Of a DNA stretch of 64,000 nucleotides, positions 61,800 through 64,000 are shown piece after piece. The DNA is from Bacillota bacterium (GTDB taxonomy: Bacteria; Bacillota; Clostridia; Acetivibrionales; DSM-1351), in NCBI GenBank assembly GCA_023433945.1, contig JAEYTP010000142.1, forward strand, positions 62,001-126,000, given 5' to 3'. Numbering within the stretch: position 1 is the stretch's first letter; every line of letters begins with the position of its first letter. The notes below the pieces were generated by a model that ran no database searches, was not told the origin of the DNA, and saw only the letters and a list, made by a program, of their open reading frames with translations. The position numbers and the translations under genes were made by a program.

Positions 61800-62896
61800 G
61801 ACCACTTTCAGCGATTAAGTATATAAGGTCTTGCATTGGTAAATTGCTGCCTATCATAATTACCGTATGTCTTGGTGTAGCAATAATGTATTTTATGGTA
61901 ATGTTTGTAGCCCAGCTAGGCAAATCAGTCAATATTATGGGTTTATACCCCTATGAGAATGCATCCATGGTGTGGGGGGGAGAAAAGGGTATTGATGATA
62001 GTGACAGTAAAAAAATTATAGATTATTCTAAGTCAAAGGGAGCACAGACTTTCATTGTGGATGGATATAGCATCAGCTATAGAATTATTGTCGGAAAGAC
62101 TGGTGGAACTATACTTATGACTGATAAGGACGACATAAAAGATATAGTCAACACGCTTAAGCTTACAATATCTGAGGGTAGTCTTCCGCAAAAGCAAGGA
62201 GAAATATTGTTGGATGAACGCCTCGCCAAGAACTATGGATTATCAGTGGGCTCAGTAGTGAAAAAAAATACTGATGGCTGGTACATAAATATGGATTTAA
62301 AAATTGCTGGCATATATACAGGGAAAGCAGCAATGGGAATTGGAATACTTGACACGAAATATTTAAGCTTAGGAGACCCATATGTTTCATTGGCTATTAC
62401 GGGACCTACTCAAAGCATGGATGATATAAATCATTACATTGATCAATTTTCTTCGAAATATACAGTTAATACATTTCAATCTGAAAGTAAAATGCTTAAT
62501 AAACTGAATGGACCTATTACTGCTATGGAGCTGTTTTGTGGTGGTATTCTAGTATGTGTTATAGCAATTTTTATTGCAAATATTACATCAATCCAATATA
62601 CAGTAAGAAAAAAAGAACTGGAGCTATTGCATGCCATTGGTTACAGCCGTGGATATATAGTCATGAAGTCTTTCAAGGAAATGAGTATAGCAGCATTAAT
62701 TGGATATGTTTTAGGTGTTGGTGTAGCGATATTAATAGGCTGGATAATGAACATATATATGCTCGAAGAGAATGGGACGGCTATGACACTTATACTTCCA
62801 AAGGATATAATAATGATGTTGATTATTCCACTATGCTTATCGTTGTTTAGTATGCTAGCACCAATTAGACTAACTAAATTCAAGGAGCTAGCATAA
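61796..62896 (+). CDS. FtsX-type ABC permease, second subunit
   Basis: 366 aa, same topology as the permease encoded at 59973: one N-terminal helix, a large outside domain, three C-terminal helices with KKELELLHAIGYSRGYIVMK. It is not a copy of the first, as similarity by eye is low outside this region. ATG 61796 overlaps the ATPase stop. Together with the two genes upstream it should make a one-ATPase, two-permease exporter, likely controlled by the adjacent two-component system. Confidence 0.9.
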   Translation: MRPLSAIKYIRSCIGKLLPIIITVCLGVAIMYFMVMFVAQLGKSVNIMGLYPYENASMVWGGEKGIDDSDSKKIIDYSKSKGAQTFIVDGYSISYRIIVGKTGGTILMTDKDDIKDIVNTLKLTISEGSLPQKQGEILLDERLAKNYGLSVGSVVKKNTDGWYINMDLKIAGIYTGKAAMGIGILDTKYLSLGDPYVSLAITGPTQSMDDINHYIDQFSSKYTVNTFQSESKMLNKLNGPITAMELFCGGILVCVIAIFIANITSIQYTVRKKELELLHAIGYSRGYIVMKSFKEMSIAALIGYVLGVGVAILIGWIMNIYMLEENGTAMTLILPKDIIMMLIIPLCLSLFSMLAPIRLTKFKELA

Positions 62897-63196
62897 ATAC
62901 GGCTTAATCTAAGATTATTTATTTGAAAAGCTCAATATTATGAACTCAATTTTTTTAACCGTAATATAACAGAATATTTTTATAACTTAAAATAAGAATT
63001 TGTTAAAATAGCCCCCAACCTTTTCAATTATTGAATAGGGAGGGGACTATTTAATTAGCTCTGAAATTTATAGCCATGTAATTTATAGCTCCATAGTTCT
63101 GTATTTTAGCTCAGTATTCTGCAGCGCAGTGTGTTATATAGTATACATGCAGTATCTCTATATTTTGCAAGCATTATACTAATAGATTGTTATCCA
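62897..63196. other. Convergent intergenic region before hppA
   Basis: 300 bp. It has a terminator at 63006-63052 and, from 63055, degenerate units around AATTTATAGC/TATTTTAGCTC. The last 23 nt duplicate the hppA 3' end. No gene seen. Confidence 0.65.
63006..63052. terminator. Imperfect hairpin between convergent genes
   Basis: AAATAG-CCCC pairs with GGGG-A-CTATTT with one bulge, near 63006-63015 and 63042-63052. AT-rich flanks allow termination in either direction. Confidence 0.65.
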
Positions 63197-63218
63197 TTAT
63201 ACTGATAGATCGCTATCC
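63173..63218 (-). repeat. Tandem 23-bp duplication of the hppA 3' end
   Basis: 63196-63218 (last codons and stop of hppA) and 63173-63195 (just beyond the stop) are adjacent copies, 20 of 23 identical, all three differences being transitions. Confidence 0.92.
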
Positions 63219-64000
63219 TTTGAACTACTTGCTGCAATACTTTTCTTTGAGGTAATTCTCATGGTATAGAAGGACCTCCAAACAAATATAAGCGCTACTA
63301 CAAGGAATGCTGCCCCGAAGTAAGGTGCATAATCCTGGAAGTCTTTACTTATAGCTATTTCCATAGCCAATAAGCCAAATAAAGTAGTGAACTTGATAAT
63401 AGGATTAAGTGCAACGGAAGAGGTATCCTTGAAAGGATCACCAACTGTATCTCCGACAACGGTTGCATCGTGCAACTCAGTTCCCTTTTGTTTTAAGTCA
63501 ACCTCAACTACCTTCTTTGCATTATCCCAGCAGCCACCGGCATTTGCCATAAATATGGCCTGATATAAACCAAATATTGCAATTGATATCAGATAAGAAA
63601 TAAAGAGCGCTACGGCATTTTTGCCATTTGTAGGAGATGACAGACATGCGAATGCCAGCGCAAATGAGAATATTGCAACGAAAATATTAAACATACCCTT
63701 TTGGGCATATTGAGTACAAATCTTTACCACTTCTTTGGATTTTTCTGTTGCTGCTTTCTGGTTTGCATTTTCATCCAACTGAATATTTTGCTTGATATAT
63801 TCAACTGCTCTATATGCACCAGTGGAAACAGCTTGAGTGGAAGCGCCTGTAAACCAATAAATTATTGCACCGCCACAAAGGAAGCCAAGAATGGTAAATG
63901 GGTTGAGCAGATTTAATATCTCTTCGGGTTTAACGCCAAGAACCTTTTGGATTACTAGTATAAGCGAGAAAATCATGGTAGTAGCACCTACAACAGCAGT
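63197..64000 (-). CDS. hppA: Membrane-bound ion-pumping pyrophosphatase, C-terminal part
   Basis: The frame is open to the right window edge (codon phase starts at 64000), so this is the C-terminal 267 residues. It shows about five membrane segments and the conserved GDTVGDPFKDTSSVALNPII and MANAGGCWDNAKKVVE loops of membrane pyrophosphatases, which carry pyrophosphate-binding Asp and Lys residues. The enzyme hydrolyses pyrophosphate to pump H+ or Na+, common in Clostridia. The tail ASSSKDSDLSV is a short extension. The residues that decide K+ dependence cannot all be seen here. Confidence 0.95.
   Translation of the reverse strand, partial: TAVVGATTMIFSLILVIQKVLGVKPEEILNLLNPFTILGFLCGGAIIYWFTGASTQAVSTGAYRAVEYIKQNIQLDENANQKAATEKSKEVVKICTQYAQKGMFNIFVAIFSFALAFACLSSPTNGKNAVALFISYLISIAIFGLYQAIFMANAGGCWDNAKKVVEVDLKQKGTELHDATVVGDTVGDPFKDTSSVALNPIIKFTTLFGLLAMEIAISKDFQDYAPYFGAAFLVVALIFVWRSFYTMRITSKKSIAASSSKDSDLSV

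Overview
The window reads as a low-GC, AT-rich clostridial chromosome (Firmicutes, Clostridia). Supporting signs are strong AGGAGG-type ribosome binding sites, frequent TTG/GTG starts, the conserved block phoH-pgpH-ybeY-dgkA-cdd-era-yqzL-recO, a one-piece PurL, a membrane pyrophosphatase, a PocR-domain histidine kinase and plant-arabinan glycosidases (GH43, GH127). A plant-polysaccharide-using anaerobe of the Ruminiclostridium/Lachnospiraceae type fits, but the genus cannot be fixed. No rRNA, tRNA, CRISPR array, prophage or IS element was recognised.

Layout. 1-5.8 kb: housekeeping block (PhoH fragment, c-di-AMP phosphodiesterase PgpH, YbeY, undecaprenol/diacylglycerol kinase, cytidine deaminase, Era, YqzL, RecO). 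5.9-9.8 kb: cardiolipin synthase, a polysaccharide deacetylase, and on the minus strand an RlmI-like methyltransferase with a DUF896 protein. 10.0-17.1 kb: a seven-gene chemosensory cluster (PocR-GAF histidine kinase, CheY, a CheA lacking P5, CheB, a second receiver, a membrane histidine kinase, CheW) ended by a strong terminator; there is no CheR or flagellar gene in view. 17.2-20.0 kb: ABC ATPase, permease and an anchored unknown protein. 20.2-22.4 kb (minus): acyl-CoA synthetase and XRE-cupin regulator. 22.7-25.1 kb: a receptor without a sensor domain and an HD-GYP protein. 25.2-30.2 kb: LysR regulator and PurL. 30.7-37.1 kb: GH43, GH127, MATE exporter and M24 peptidase. 37.2-43.2 kb: small protein plus retropepsin-like protease, PdaB-like deacetylase, transglutaminase-like protein, BlaI/M56 pair and a small membrane protein. 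43.5-46.1 kb: two radical SAM genes. 46.4-49.4 kb: amino-acid ABC transporter with a cytidylate-kinase-like gene. 49.6-51.0 kb: PadR and its membrane partner. 51.2-56.5 kb (minus): aminotransferase, RqcH-type NFACT protein, Lrp regulator and O-acetylhomoserine sulfhydrylase. 56.7-62.9 kb: DUF368 transporter, a 50-aa protein, and a NarL-type two-component system followed by an FtsX-type ABC exporter. The window ends in hppA (minus, partial).

The most striking structure that genes do not explain is a set of short degenerate tandem repeats found again and again. Some are in-frame inside linkers and N-termini (YqzL, CheA, PurL, MATE, M56, radical SAM), often with a 15-bp unit. Some lie between genes (15-, 16-, 24- and 29-bp units). 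Several are duplications of a gene's own last codons just beyond its stop codon (recO, HD-GYP gene, hppA, metY). This looks like recurrent slippage duplication across the chromosome.

Regulation readable from sequence includes a 15-bp-arm palindrome over the blaI promoter, a dyad between the -35 and -10 of padR, a palindrome over the -10 of the amino-acid binding-protein gene, and about ten intrinsic terminators.
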